Shown here: piece after piece, positions 38,355 through 46,913 of the stretch | Position numbering within the stretch: position 1 is the stretch's first letter | How the letters are laid out: every line of letters starts with the position of its first letter | Assembly: GCF_000416235.1 (NCBI RefSeq) | Contig: NZ_ATLO01000052.1 | Span: forward strand, 24,715-88,714 | Origin: Pseudomonas sp. CFII64 | Lineage (GTDB): Bacteria; Pseudomonadota; Gammaproteobacteria; Pseudomonadales; Pseudomonadaceae | Direction of reading: 5' to 3' | Length of the DNA stretch: 64,000 nt | Position numbers and translations under genes: made by a program | Notes under the pieces: generated by a model | Told to the model about the DNA's origin: nothing | The model's database searches: none | The model's input: only the letters and a program-made list of their open reading frames with translations

Positions 38355-38795
38355 ATGAAGTATGAACACATTCTGGTCGCCGTTGACCTTACTGAAGAGT
38401 GCAGCCCTGTACTTGCCCGCGGTCGCGAGGTAGCAGTGCGCAACGGCGCCAAGCTTTCACTGGTGCATATCGTCGAACCCATGGCCATGGCCTTCGGTGG
38501 CGACGTGCCCATGGACCTTTCGCAACTGCAGCAACAGCAGTTCGATCAGGCCAAAGACAAACTCAAAGCACTGAAAGAAAATTATCCTGAAGTCAACGTG
38601 GGCGACGCCCATCTTGTCTACGGCCAACCGCGCCAGGAAATTCACGAACTGGCGCGCAAGGAAAACTGCGACCTGATCGTGGTCGGCAGCCATGGCCGTC
38701 ACGGCTTGGCCCTGCTGCTCGGTTCGACCGCCAATGACGTGCTCCACGGCGCACCTTGTGACGTGCTGGCTGTACGCCTGAAAAAAGCTGAATAA
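38355..38795 (+). CDS. Universal stress protein, UspA family
   Basis: 146-residue cytoplasmic protein. MKYEHILVAVDLTEECSPVLARGREVA begins the alpha/beta fold and VVGSHGRHGLALLLGSTANDVLHGAPCDVLAVR contains the G-2x-G-9x-G(S/T) nucleotide-binding pattern. GGAGG lies eight bases before the ATG. A shared terminator follows. Role in stress survival is inferred from the family. Confidence 0.92.
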   Translation: MKYEHILVAVDLTEECSPVLARGREVAVRNGAKLSLVHIVEPMAMAFGGDVPMDLSQLQQQQFDQAKDKLKALKENYPEVNVGDAHLVYGQPRQEIHELARKENCDLIVVGSHGRHGLALLLGSTANDVLHGAPCDVLAVRLKKAE

Positions 38796-38822
38796 CTGCC
38801 AATCCCATCGCAGCCCGGCAGC

Positions 38823-38859
38823 AAAAAGCCCGAATCATTGACTGATTCGGGCTTTTTTA
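38823..38859. terminator. Bidirectional terminator between usp and uup
   Basis: AAGCCCGAATCA and TGATTCGGGCTT form a 12-bp stem around a short loop, with A-run before and T-run after, so it can end the plus-strand stress gene and the minus-strand uup gene. Confidence 0.85.
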
Positions 38860-38877
38860 TGGCAACGCCAAACGCAT

Positions 38878-40788
38878 TCAGGCGTCCAGTTCAGCCCAAC
38901 GCTCCAGCAAACCGTCAAGCTGAGCCTGGCGGTTTTCCAGCTGGGCGAGCACGGCGGCGGTCTGTTCGGCAGGACGCTGGTAGAACCCGGCATCGGCCAT
39001 TTCAGCGTTCAAGGCAGCCATTTGCGCTTCGACTTCGTCGATTTGCTCAGGCAGCGCTTCCAGCTCGCGTTGCAGCTTGTAGCTGAGCTTTTTCTTGGCA
39101 ACCGGCATGTCCTTGGCAGCAACAGGCGCCGCTTCGACGACAGCGGTGGCCAGTTCGGCTTTACCGGACTTGGTGTCGGTCACGCCCAGCAGACGTGGCG
39201 AGCCACCCTGACGCAGCCAGTCCTGATAACCACCGACGTATTCACGAACCTTGCCTTCACCTTCGAACACCAGCGTGCTGGTGACGACGTTGTCGAGAAA
39301 TGCCCTATCGTGACTGACCATCAGCACGGTGCCTTTGAAGGTCAGCAGTACTTCTTCCAGCAGTTCCAGGGTTTCAACGTCCAGGTCGTTGGTCGGTTCG
39401 TCGAGCACCAGCAGGTTGGCCGGTTTGCTGAACAGCTTGGCCAGCAGCAAACGCGCTCGTTCACCCCCGGACAACGCCTTGACCGGTGTCCGCGCACGTT
39501 GCGGGCTGAACAGGAAATCGCCCAGATAGCTCAGTACGTGTCGGCTTTGGCCGTCGATGTCGATAAAGTCGCGACCTTCAGCGACGTTGTCGATAACGGT
39601 TTTCTCCAGATCCAGCTGATGGCGCAGCTGGTCGAAGTAAGCCACGTCCAGGCGAGTGCCGACCTCAACCGAGCCGTTGGTCGGCTGCAGGTTATCCAGC
39701 ATCAACTTGAGCAAGGTGGTCTTGCCGGTACCGTTGGCGCCGAGCAGACCGATGCGGTCTTCGCGTTGCAGGACCATGGAGAAATCCTTGATCAACATCG
39801 GGCCGCCCGGGTGAGCGAAGCTGACGTTGTCGAGGACCATGACCTGCTTGCCGGATTTATCGGCAGTATCGAGCTGGATGTTGGCCTTGCCGGTGCGCTC
39901 GCGACGTTCACTGCGCTCTACGCGCAGCTCTTTGAGGGCGCGCACACGACCTTCGTTACGGGTGCGACGGGCCTTGATGCCCTGACGAATCCAGACTTCT
40001 TCCTGGGCCAGACGCTTGTCGAACAGCGCGTTGGCGGTCTCTTCCGCCGACAGCATGGCTTCCTTGTGGACCAGGAAGCTGGCGTAATCGCCGTTCCAGT
40101 CGATCAGGCCGCCGCGATCCAGCTCCAGAATCCGGGTTGCCAGGTTCTGCAGGAAAGAACGGTCGTGCGTGATGAACAACACGGCGCCCTGGAAACCCAT
40201 CAAGGCCTCTTCGAGCCAGGCGATAGCGCCGATGTCCAGGTGGTTGGTTGGCTCATCGAGCAGCAGCAGATCCGGCTCGGACACCAAGGCCTGGGCAAGC
40301 AGCACACGACGACGCCAGCCGCCGGACAACTCGGCCAGAGTCTTGTCGGCCGGCAGTTGCAGGCGGCTCAGGGTGCTATCGACCAGTTGCTGCAGACGCC
40401 AGCCGTCGCGGGCTTCGAGGTCCTGCTGCACATGCATCAGCTTGTCGAGGTCTTCCTCGGTCACGCAGTTCTGTGCAAGGTGATGATATTGAGCAAGCAA
40501 GGCGCCTACGCCATCCAGACCTTCGGCGACGACGTCGAACACAGTCCGGTCGTCGGCCACCGGCAATTCCTGGGGCAATTCGCCGATCTTGAGACCCGGC
40601 GCACGCCAGACAGCCCCGTCGTCGGGCTTCTGCACACCTTTGACCAGCTTCAACATGCTGGACTTGCCGGTGCCGTTGCGGCCGATGATGCACACCCGCT
40701 CACCACGGGCAATTTGCCAGGACACCTTGTCCAACAACGGCATGGCGCCGAAAGCAAGGGACACATCGGTGAATTTGAGCAGGGTCAT
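38878..40788 (-). CDS. uup: ABC-F ATPase Uup
   Basis: 636-residue soluble tandem ATPase. The first site has GRNGTGKSSMLKL, LSGGWRRRVLLA and LLLLDEPTNHLD; the second GANGTGKTTLLKL, LSGGERARLLLA and LLVLDEPTNDLD. The ABC-F linker lies between, and a C-terminal coiled-coil (about 560-636, LQRELEALPEQIDEVEAQMAAL) is the DNA-binding arm of Uup. ATG 40788 (TLLKFTDVSLAFG) has GGAG upstream. No membrane segments. Acts on ribosomes or DNA; linked to transposon excision in E. coli. Confidence 0.93.
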   Translation of the reverse strand: MTLLKFTDVSLAFGAMPLLDKVSWQIARGERVCIIGRNGTGKSSMLKLVKGVQKPDDGAVWRAPGLKIGELPQELPVADDRTVFDVVAEGLDGVGALLAQYHHLAQNCVTEEDLDKLMHVQQDLEARDGWRLQQLVDSTLSRLQLPADKTLAELSGGWRRRVLLAQALVSEPDLLLLDEPTNHLDIGAIAWLEEALMGFQGAVLFITHDRSFLQNLATRILELDRGGLIDWNGDYASFLVHKEAMLSAEETANALFDKRLAQEEVWIRQGIKARRTRNEGRVRALKELRVERSERRERTGKANIQLDTADKSGKQVMVLDNVSFAHPGGPMLIKDFSMVLQREDRIGLLGANGTGKTTLLKLMLDNLQPTNGSVEVGTRLDVAYFDQLRHQLDLEKTVIDNVAEGRDFIDIDGQSRHVLSYLGDFLFSPQRARTPVKALSGGERARLLLAKLFSKPANLLVLDEPTNDLDVETLELLEEVLLTFKGTVLMVSHDRAFLDNVVTSTLVFEGEGKVREYVGGYQDWLRQGGSPRLLGVTDTKSGKAELATAVVEAAPVAAKDMPVAKKKLSYKLQRELEALPEQIDEVEAQMAALNAEMADAGFYQRPAEQTAAVLAQLENRQAQLDGLLERWAELDA

Positions 40789-41003
40789 GAGCTTCTCCAA
40801 AAACTGGGGGCGCATTCTACCTGAGATAGCGGGCCTATGTGGGCTTTCAGTGATGATTGACCGGCCACCGTGAAAGCGCCTGCCTGCTTATATAGCGGTG
40901 ATTTATTTCCAAGTGCGACGCCCCCGTCGGCAATGCTTTCACCCGGAGCTGGCAAAAGGCTAAGCTAGCGGCACTTTTCACGATTCATCTGCTCGGAAGT
41001 CTC

Positions 41004-42932
41004 ATGCGCAGTCGCTTGTTCGGTCTTTTTTCCTGCCTCATCCTCTCGGCAACCGTGGCCCAGAGCACCTACGCCGCGGATCTTGCTCAGCAACGCCAAT
41101 ATTACGATGAGGCCAAGCGCGCGCTGGCCAAGGGCGACACCGGCCCTTATCGGATGTACGCCGCTGAACTGGCCGACTATCCGCTGGAACCCTATCTGGC
41201 CTACGACGAGTTGACAGCGCGACTCAAAAGCGCCAGCAACCCGGAAATCGAGAAGTTTCTGGCCGAGCACGGCGACCTGCCCCAGGCCAACTGGATGAAG
41301 TTGCGCTGGCTTCGCTCGCTGGCCGAACGCGGTGACTGGCAGCCCTTCGTCAAGTATTACGATCCGAAGATGAATTTCGTCGAGCTTGACTGCCTGTACG
41401 GCCAATATTTGCTGGGCCATGGCAAGAAAGCCGAGGGCTATGCCAACGCTGAAAAACTGTGGATGACCGGCAAGACGCTGCCGGAAGCCTGCGACGGCTT
41501 TTTTGCGCAGTGGGCAGCCGATGGCCAGTTGCCCGAGCAGAAACGCTGGCAGCGCGCCAAGCTGGCGGCCACCGCTGGCAACTACAGCCTGGCGACGACA
41601 TTGGTCAACAGCCTCAACAGCCTGGCCCCGCAAGGCCGATTATTGCTGGCGGTAGCCAAGAAGCCGGAAATGCTCAACAACCCGGGCCAGTTCGCCCCGG
41701 TCGATGAAGCCATGTCCGATGTGGTCGGGCTTGGACTGCGACGCCTGGCGAAACAGGATCCACAGAAAGCCCTGGAAATGCTCGACGGCTACGCGACCAC
41801 CATGCACTTCTCCCGGGAAGAACAGGTGCAGATTGCCAAGGAAATCGGCCTGACCCTCGCCCGCCGCTACGATGGCCGCGCGCTGGAGGTGATGACCCGG
41901 TACGACCCGGAGCTGCGTGACAACACCGTCACCGAATGGCGCCTGCGCCTGCTGTTACGGCTTGGCCGCTGGGAAGATGCCTACGAGCTGACTCGCCGCC
42001 TGCCCAAGGATCTGGCCGACACCAATCGCTGGCGTTACTGGGAAGCGCGCTCACTGGAGCTTGCCCAGCCAAGCAGTCCACTGATTGCCAACCTCTATAA
42101 AGGTGTGGCGAAAGAGCGTGACTTCTACGGATTCCTCGCTGCCGACCGCACGCAAAGCTCTTATCAGCTCAATAACAAGCCACTGCTGCTCAGCCAGGCA
42201 TTGATCACCAAAGTGCGCAACACGCCAGGCGTGCGTCGGGCTCTGGAGTTTCATGCGCGGGGGCAGATCGTCGACGGTCGACGTGAGTGGTATTACGTCA
42301 GCCGCTCGTTCAGCCGTGATGAAATGGTCGCCCAGGCCAAATTGGCCTACGACTTGAAATGGTACTTTCCGGCCATCCGCACCATCAGCCAGGCGCAATA
42401 TTGGGACGATCTGGATATCCGCTTCCCGATGGCTCACCGCGAGACACTGGTCCGTGAAGCGCAACTGCGCGGCCTGCATTCCAGCTGGGTATTCGCGATC
42501 ACTCGCCAGGAAAGCGCTTTTATGGACGACGCCCGTTCCGGCGTCGGCGCCAGTGGCCTGATGCAACTGATGCCGGCGACGGCCAAGGAAACTGCCCGCA
42601 AGTTCAGCATTCCGCTGGCATCCCCTCAGCAAGTGCTGGACCCGGACACCAATATCCAGCTGGGCGCCGCGTACCTGAGCCAGGTGCATAGCCAGTTCAA
42701 CGGCAACCGCGTGCTGGCATCGGCGGCTTACAACGCAGGCCCAGGCCGCGTTCGCCAATGGCTGAAGGGTGCCAATCATCTGGCCTTCGATGTCTGGGTA
42801 GAAAGCATTCCGTTCGACGAAACCCGCCAGTACGTGCAGAACGTGCTGTCTTATTCGGTCATCTACGGTCAAAAGCTCAACTCGCCGCAACCACTGGTTG
42901 ATTGGCATGAGCGGTTTTTTGATGATTTGTGA
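41004..42932 (+). CDS. slt: Soluble lytic murein transglycosylase Slt
   Basis: 642-residue periplasmic enzyme with a signal peptide (MRSRLFGLFSCLILSATVAQSTYA). A long alpha-helical ring domain (about 30-460) precedes the lysozyme-like catalytic domain: the acid is Glu near 502 in TRQESAFMDDARSGVGASGLMQLMPATAKE, with LGAAYLSQVHSQFNGNRVLASAAYNAGPGRVRQWL following. Cleaves peptidoglycan to 1,6-anhydromuropeptides, which NagZ (26696) later processes. Confidence 0.96.
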   Translation: MRSRLFGLFSCLILSATVAQSTYAADLAQQRQYYDEAKRALAKGDTGPYRMYAAELADYPLEPYLAYDELTARLKSASNPEIEKFLAEHGDLPQANWMKLRWLRSLAERGDWQPFVKYYDPKMNFVELDCLYGQYLLGHGKKAEGYANAEKLWMTGKTLPEACDGFFAQWAADGQLPEQKRWQRAKLAATAGNYSLATTLVNSLNSLAPQGRLLLAVAKKPEMLNNPGQFAPVDEAMSDVVGLGLRRLAKQDPQKALEMLDGYATTMHFSREEQVQIAKEIGLTLARRYDGRALEVMTRYDPELRDNTVTEWRLRLLLRLGRWEDAYELTRRLPKDLADTNRWRYWEARSLELAQPSSPLIANLYKGVAKERDFYGFLAADRTQSSYQLNNKPLLLSQALITKVRNTPGVRRALEFHARGQIVDGRREWYYVSRSFSRDEMVAQAKLAYDLKWYFPAIRTISQAQYWDDLDIRFPMAHRETLVREAQLRGLHSSWVFAITRQESAFMDDARSGVGASGLMQLMPATAKETARKFSIPLASPQQVLDPDTNIQLGAAYLSQVHSQFNGNRVLASAAYNAGPGRVRQWLKGANHLAFDVWVESIPFDETRQYVQNVLSYSVIYGQKLNSPQPLVDWHERFFDDL

Positions 42933-42968
42933 GTGCTGAATTTGTTGGGGCGAGCGGGCGGCGGTTCC

Positions 42969-43036
42969 GACTTGCCCGCGAAGACGGTTACGCGGTAGCG
43001 TCTGACCTACCGTGGCACCTGCTTCGCGGGCAAGCC
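42969..43036. repeat. REP doublet, family B (imperfect)
   Basis: CTTGCCCGCGAAG (42971-42983) faces CTTCGCGGGCAAG (43022-43034), flanked by degraded GGGGCGAG/CTCGCACC ends. It lies between the convergent slt and MOSC genes. Confidence 0.75.
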
Positions 43037-43059
43037 TCGCACCAACGGGAAGCCTTCAA

Positions 43060-43869
43060 TCACTCCAGAACTTCAACCGGCATCCCCACTTCGATCACCC
43101 CACGCCCATCACTGACCATGTTCTGGCCAAACCACACATCCCCTTCCCGCTCGCGATAGGTCTTGAGGGTGGTCAGCGGTTCGCGGTCGGCGTTGCGCGC
43201 GCCGGTGGCCGGGTCGATGGTGGTCAGGATGCAGCGCGTGCAGCCTTTGAGCAGACGGAATTCGATATCGCCGATGCGGATGCGCTTCCAGCCGTCCTCG
43301 GCGAAGGCTTCAGCGCCTTCGACCACCAGGTTCGGACGAAAACGCAGCATCTCTTGCGGGCGGCCGATTCTGGCGGACAAGTCGTCCAGGGATGCCTGAC
43401 CGATCAACAATAAGGGAAAACCATCGGCAAAGCCGACCTTGTCGTCGATGGTGCCGTAACCGCTGGGCAGCCAGCGCGCGCGATCTGCGGGCACATAAAC
43501 CATGCGTGTCGGTTTGCCGATGAACTCACTGACCCAGCGCGCCGCTTCGTCACCGGCATCCGGTACGCGCAGGGTATCGCGCCACAGCGTGACGCCACGC
43601 AAGGTGGGCTCGCTGTTCTCGGGAAGCGGCACGTCAAGGGGCGAATAACCGGGCGCCGACAGCGTGACGCCGCCAGCGCTGTTCCACAGCACTGAAAGTT
43701 GCGACATGTGCGGCAAGGCGCGCTGGGTCAGGAAGCGACCGCTGCTTTCTTCCACCAGCATCCAGCGTCGATCACCGACCATCCCCAGCTCGTCAAATGC
43801 AGCCTGCTGCAGCACATGAGCCTTGCAGGACTTGAGGGGGAATTGATAGAGCGCACTGAGATGCAACAT
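43060..43869 (-). CDS. MOSC domain protein (YcbX-like)
   Basis: 269-residue protein with an N-terminal MOSC beta-barrel (MLHLSALYQFPLKSCKAHVLQQAAFDELGMVGDRRWMLV) and a C-terminal MOSC domain whose conserved Cys lies in LLKGCTRCILTTIDPATG. Such proteins bind molybdenum cofactor and reduce N-hydroxylated compounds. It lacks the C-terminal 2Fe-2S ferredoxin found in E. coli YcbX, so electrons must come from a separate partner. ATG 43869 has AAGGA upstream. Confidence 0.88.
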   Translation of the reverse strand: MLHLSALYQFPLKSCKAHVLQQAAFDELGMVGDRRWMLVEESSGRFLTQRALPHMSQLSVLWNSAGGVTLSAPGYSPLDVPLPENSEPTLRGVTLWRDTLRVPDAGDEAARWVSEFIGKPTRMVYVPADRARWLPSGYGTIDDKVGFADGFPLLLIGQASLDDLSARIGRPQEMLRFRPNLVVEGAEAFAEDGWKRIRIGDIEFRLLKGCTRCILTTIDPATGARNADREPLTTLKTYREREGDVWFGQNMVSDGRGVIEVGMPVEVLE

Positions 43870-43962
43870 GGCCTGATCCTTGTGTGGCAGGTGATAAGCG
43901 AAGGCTCGCAGAGCCACAAGCTTATACGAACCTGCCAGGATTCAGTCACGCAAAAGTGGCGA

Positions 43963-44892
43963 TCAGCCGTGAATCATGGTCAATCGTTCGCGCACCACAT
44001 CCACCAGCTTGTCGGGCTGGAATTTGGAAAGGAAGTTGTCGCAGCCGACCTTCTTCACCATGGATTCGTTGAAGCTGCCGGACAGCGAGGTGTGCAGCAC
44101 GACATACAATTCGCGCAGGCGCGGGTCGTTACGGATTTCGGTGGTCAGACGATAACCGTCCATTTCCGGCATTTCCGCATCGGTAAAAATCATCAGCAGT
44201 TTGTCAGTCATGACTTCGCCGCTGTCCGCCCAGCCTTTGAGCATATTCAGTGCCTTGAGGCCGTCACTGGCCACATGCAGCTTCACGCCCAGCTGGGACA
44301 AGGTGTCACGCAACTGACTCAGCGCCACTTTGGAGTCGTCGACCAGCAGGATTTCCCGTCCGCGCGCACGCTCGAGAATCGGATCTTCGAGTTTCTCGCG
44401 CGAGACCTTGGCGTTGTAGGGCACGATTTCGGCGAGGACTTTCTCGACGTCGATGATTTCCACCAGTTGGTCATCGACCTTGCTGATGGCAGTCAGGTAA
44501 TGCTGGCGCCCGGCGCTGGCCGGAGGTGGCAGGATTGATTCCCAGTTCATGTTGACGATGCGATCCACGCCACCGACCAGAAATGCCTGAACCGAGCGGT
44601 TGTATTCGGTAACGATGATCGTGCTGGTTGGCCCCGGAACCAGCGGGCGCATGCCGATTGCCTGGGAAAGGTCGATCACCGGCAATGTCTGGCCGCGCAG
44701 GTTGACCACGCCGCAGACGAATGCGTGTCGCTGGGGCATCAGGGTCAGCTTCGGCAGCTGTAGCACTTCCTGGACCTTGAACACGTTAATGGCGAATAAC
44801 TGACGACCCGCCAGGCGAAACATGAGAATTTCCAGGCGGTTCTCGCCCACCAGCTGTGTGCGTTGATCTACCGAGTCGAGAATGCCAGCCAT
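43963..44892 (-). CDS. cheV: Chemotaxis coupling protein CheV
   Basis: 309 residues: an N-terminal CheW-like domain (about 15-155, LEILMFRLAGRQLFAINVFKVQEVLQLPKL, GVVNLRGQTLPVIDLSQAIG) and a C-terminal receiver (about 175-305, EILLVDDSKVALSQLRDTL) with phospho-acceptor Asp in MIFTDAEMPEMDG and Lys in FLSKFQPDKLV. Couples receptors to CheA with adaptation by phosphorylation. A near-perfect sigma-28 promoter lies 45 bases upstream, so it is co-expressed with the flagellar and chemotaxis regulon. Confidence 0.94.
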   Translation of the reverse strand: MAGILDSVDQRTQLVGENRLEILMFRLAGRQLFAINVFKVQEVLQLPKLTLMPQRHAFVCGVVNLRGQTLPVIDLSQAIGMRPLVPGPTSTIIVTEYNRSVQAFLVGGVDRIVNMNWESILPPPASAGRQHYLTAISKVDDQLVEIIDVEKVLAEIVPYNAKVSREKLEDPILERARGREILLVDDSKVALSQLRDTLSQLGVKLHVASDGLKALNMLKGWADSGEVMTDKLLMIFTDAEMPEMDGYRLTTEIRNDPRLRELYVVLHTSLSGSFNESMVKKVGCDNFLSKFQPDKLVDVVRERLTMIHG

Positions 44893-44936
44893 GTATAGCT
44901 CCAGAAGCGTGGGTCACAGTGAGTCCGCTAGACCTG

Positions 44937-44963
44937 TTATCGGCTGAAGTGCGCGAGACCTTA
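44937..44963 (-). promoter_or_regulatory. Sigma-28 (FliA) promoter of cheV
   Basis: On the minus strand TAAGGTCT, 11 bases, then GCCGATAA. The FliA consensus is TAAAGTTT-N11-GCCGATAA: the -10 is a perfect match and the spacing is exact. It lies 45 bases upstream of the cheV start codon. Confidence 0.85.
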
Positions 44964-45180
44964 ATCGCAATAAAATGCCACGTCTGCGCACTGATGTCAC
45001 ATTGTCACTATTGTTTGCCAGACTTTTCATTCGCGGTCTTGGCGAGCTCACTGCGAGGCGGGTCAGGGTTTGATCAATTTCAGAATCGGCCTACAGACTT
45101 CCGCTGGCAATCCACATTAACTGGCAGCCACTCGCCGAGCGCGAGACACCGTCGCCAGCCATGAAATGTGGAGATCCAGC

Positions 45181-45621
45181 ATGCTGAACGGCCTTCAGTG
45201 GCAAGACCGCTATCCCGAGTTTCACAGCCAGTCCCAGGCACTTCTCAGCCGCGCGCAAGAATGCCTGTTGCATCTGCAATTGATCGACAACGACCCGGAT
45301 GCCGTTGACTGCCTGATCGCCACGCTGAAGCAACTTGGCGACGAAGCGGACATCGCTTCGGTCGCCTGCGTAGCGGGTTTCTCTCGACAATTGCTGGGTG
45401 CGCTGGACTCGGCGCAGCGCGGTGCCGGCTTTCAGGACCAGACGCTGCAGGCCTTGAACGATTGCTTCATCCTGCTCGCCTGGCAACTGGAACTGGTTGA
45501 CCCGCGCGACGGAGCCTTGATGCTGGACGATGGCGAACAGCTCGAACTGCTGGCAAACCTTGCGTCTGTCACCCGGTCTGCCAGTGTTGTCACGGACGCA
45601 GGCCTTGGTGGGGCGTCGTAA
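45181..45621 (+). CDS. Helical protein of unknown function next to cheV
   Basis: 146 residues from ATG 45181 with GGAG seven bases upstream. Entirely helical by composition. The segment DAVDCLIATLKQLGDEADIASVACVAGFSRQLLGAL is reminiscent of a histidine phosphotransfer helix bundle, but the phospho-histidine place is occupied by Ile-Ala, so it would be inactive as such. Divergent from cheV; its 3' end overlaps the convergent lipid kinase gene by 32 bases. Similar small genes sit here in other Pseudomonas. Role unknown. Confidence 0.7.
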   Translation: MLNGLQWQDRYPEFHSQSQALLSRAQECLLHLQLIDNDPDAVDCLIATLKQLGDEADIASVACVAGFSRQLLGALDSAQRGAGFQDQTLQALNDCFILLAWQLELVDPRDGALMLDDGEQLELLANLASVTRSASVVTDAGLGGAS

Positions 45622-46498
45622 ACAGCGCAGAATCGGCCGGCAGGTGCACATGCAGCGCTGCCGGGCGCGCCGAAAATCGCAGGTTTTCGCCGGACAGCGG
45701 CTCGCCGTCCAGATTGATATCCAGGCCTTGCGCCGATTTCAACTCGACCCAGGGCAGACGCGCACGAATAAACATGTTGTCGATGCCCAATCCGCCTTCC
45801 AGCAGTCCTCTCAGGGTTCCGACCAGTTCCTGAGGTGCGGGCAGAATGCTGATATCGAGCAAGCCGTCATCGGCCAGCGCGGTCGGGCACAGCACATGCC
45901 CACCACCGGCTTGTCGGCCATTGCCGATGCCCAGTGCCAGCAAGTCGCCACGCCAGTGGAAATCCGGGCCGTTCAATTCGCCGTAGGCCGTACTCAGTTC
46001 ACTGAAGCGTGTCAGCCCGGTGAACAGATAAGCGGCACCGCCGAGGACCTTTTTCAGGTCCTCCGACGTGTTGGCGGTGACCTGACTACCAAAACCGCCA
46101 GTTGCCATATTGAGAAATACCTTGCCGTCGACTTCCCCGAGATCCACCGGGCGCGCAGGCACATCCAGCAAATCCAGCGCCGCCTTGGGCTCCAGCGGTA
46201 CGCCCGCGGCTCGCGCAAAATCATTGGCGGTCCCCAGCGGCATGATGGTCAGCTCGGCGTCGCTATCGGCGAGGGCTTCGGCAATGTCCCGCAAGGTGCC
46301 GTCGCCGCCACCCGCAATGATCTGCGTGTGCCCCGCCGCCAGCGCTTCTTTTACCAGGCGTTGCGCGTCGCCGCCCTCCCATGTGACACGTACGTCCAAC
46401 TCCCAACCTTCGTCGCGCTTGTCCAATACGGCGGCGCGCACGTCTTCATTCAGTGCCTGCTTGCCGTGCAGAATTAACATCGCTTTTCGACCTGTCAT
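45590..46498 (-). CDS. yegS: YegS-family lipid kinase
   Basis: 302-residue soluble kinase of the diacylglycerol kinase catalytic family. MTGRKAMLILHGKQALNEDVRAAV begins the domain, IIAGGGDGTLRDIAEAL is the GGGDGT nucleotide loop, and MPLGTANDFARAAGVPL and the C-terminal NLDGEPLSGENLRF complete the fold. ATG 46498 overlaps the stop of a 40-codon ORF as TGATG. GGGAGG lies upstream inside that ORF. Substrate is probably a lipid such as phosphatidylglycerol, as for E. coli YegS. Confidence 0.92.
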   Translation of the reverse strand: MTGRKAMLILHGKQALNEDVRAAVLDKRDEGWELDVRVTWEGGDAQRLVKEALAAGHTQIIAGGGDGTLRDIAEALADSDAELTIMPLGTANDFARAAGVPLEPKAALDLLDVPARPVDLGEVDGKVFLNMATGGFGSQVTANTSEDLKKVLGGAAYLFTGLTRFSELSTAYGELNGPDFHWRGDLLALGIGNGRQAGGGHVLCPTALADDGLLDISILPAPQELVGTLRGLLEGGLGIDNMFIRARLPWVELKSAQGLDINLDGEPLSGENLRFSARPAALHVHLPADSALFTTPHQGLRP

Positions 46499-46620
46499 CA
46501 ACGCGCCCTCCCCTGTGATTCAATGCGCAAGATGTTGACCCCAACGGACGCAGAAAAACCCTTCAATCGCAGAATAATTTCTCCCCGGCGGCTGATTTTT
46601 TCCAGCACCGGCCGTTTCAT
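46498..46620 (-). CDS. Small basic ORF coupled to yegS
   Basis: A 40-codon ORF, MKRPVLEKISRRGEIILRLK to ILRIESQGRAR, starts at ATG 46620 with GGGGAG nine bases upstream and ends in TGA that overlaps the yegS start codon (TGATG). Rich in Arg and Lys. The strong ribosome site and stop-start overlap indicate it is translated and coupled to yegS, either as a small protein or as a leader peptide. No family recognised. Confidence 0.5.
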   Translation of the reverse strand: MKRPVLEKISRRGEIILRLKGFSASVGVNILRIESQGRAR

Positions 46621-46913
46621 GAGCTTTACTCCCCGAAAAACATCTGTTCGAGGGTGATTCACTCAACCAAATAGCAGCCCACTGCGTTTCGAATGCATGA
46701 CAAACCCAAAATCTCAGCAAAACGACAGGTGGGGTCGTAAAAATCAGGCGCAAGCCAAAATACTGACTATATTTTTATCTTCCGCAACAAGTGACGTTTT
46801 ATTGACCGCCCAACACTTATTCAGCTACGCCGTCGAAGAAAGGGCCTGAGTGGTTAGACACTGACAACCTTTACGCACTGTCCCACAGTGCTTTTCACTC
46901 GTGAGGCTAATTG

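Noticed and set aside
39022..40824. 600-codon plus-strand open frame
   Set aside because: Antisense to uup; no independent support.
46520..46753. 77-codon minus-strand open frame upstream of yegS
   Set aside because: No ribosome site and frame differs from the better supported 40-codon ORF at 46498-46620 that overlaps the yegS start.
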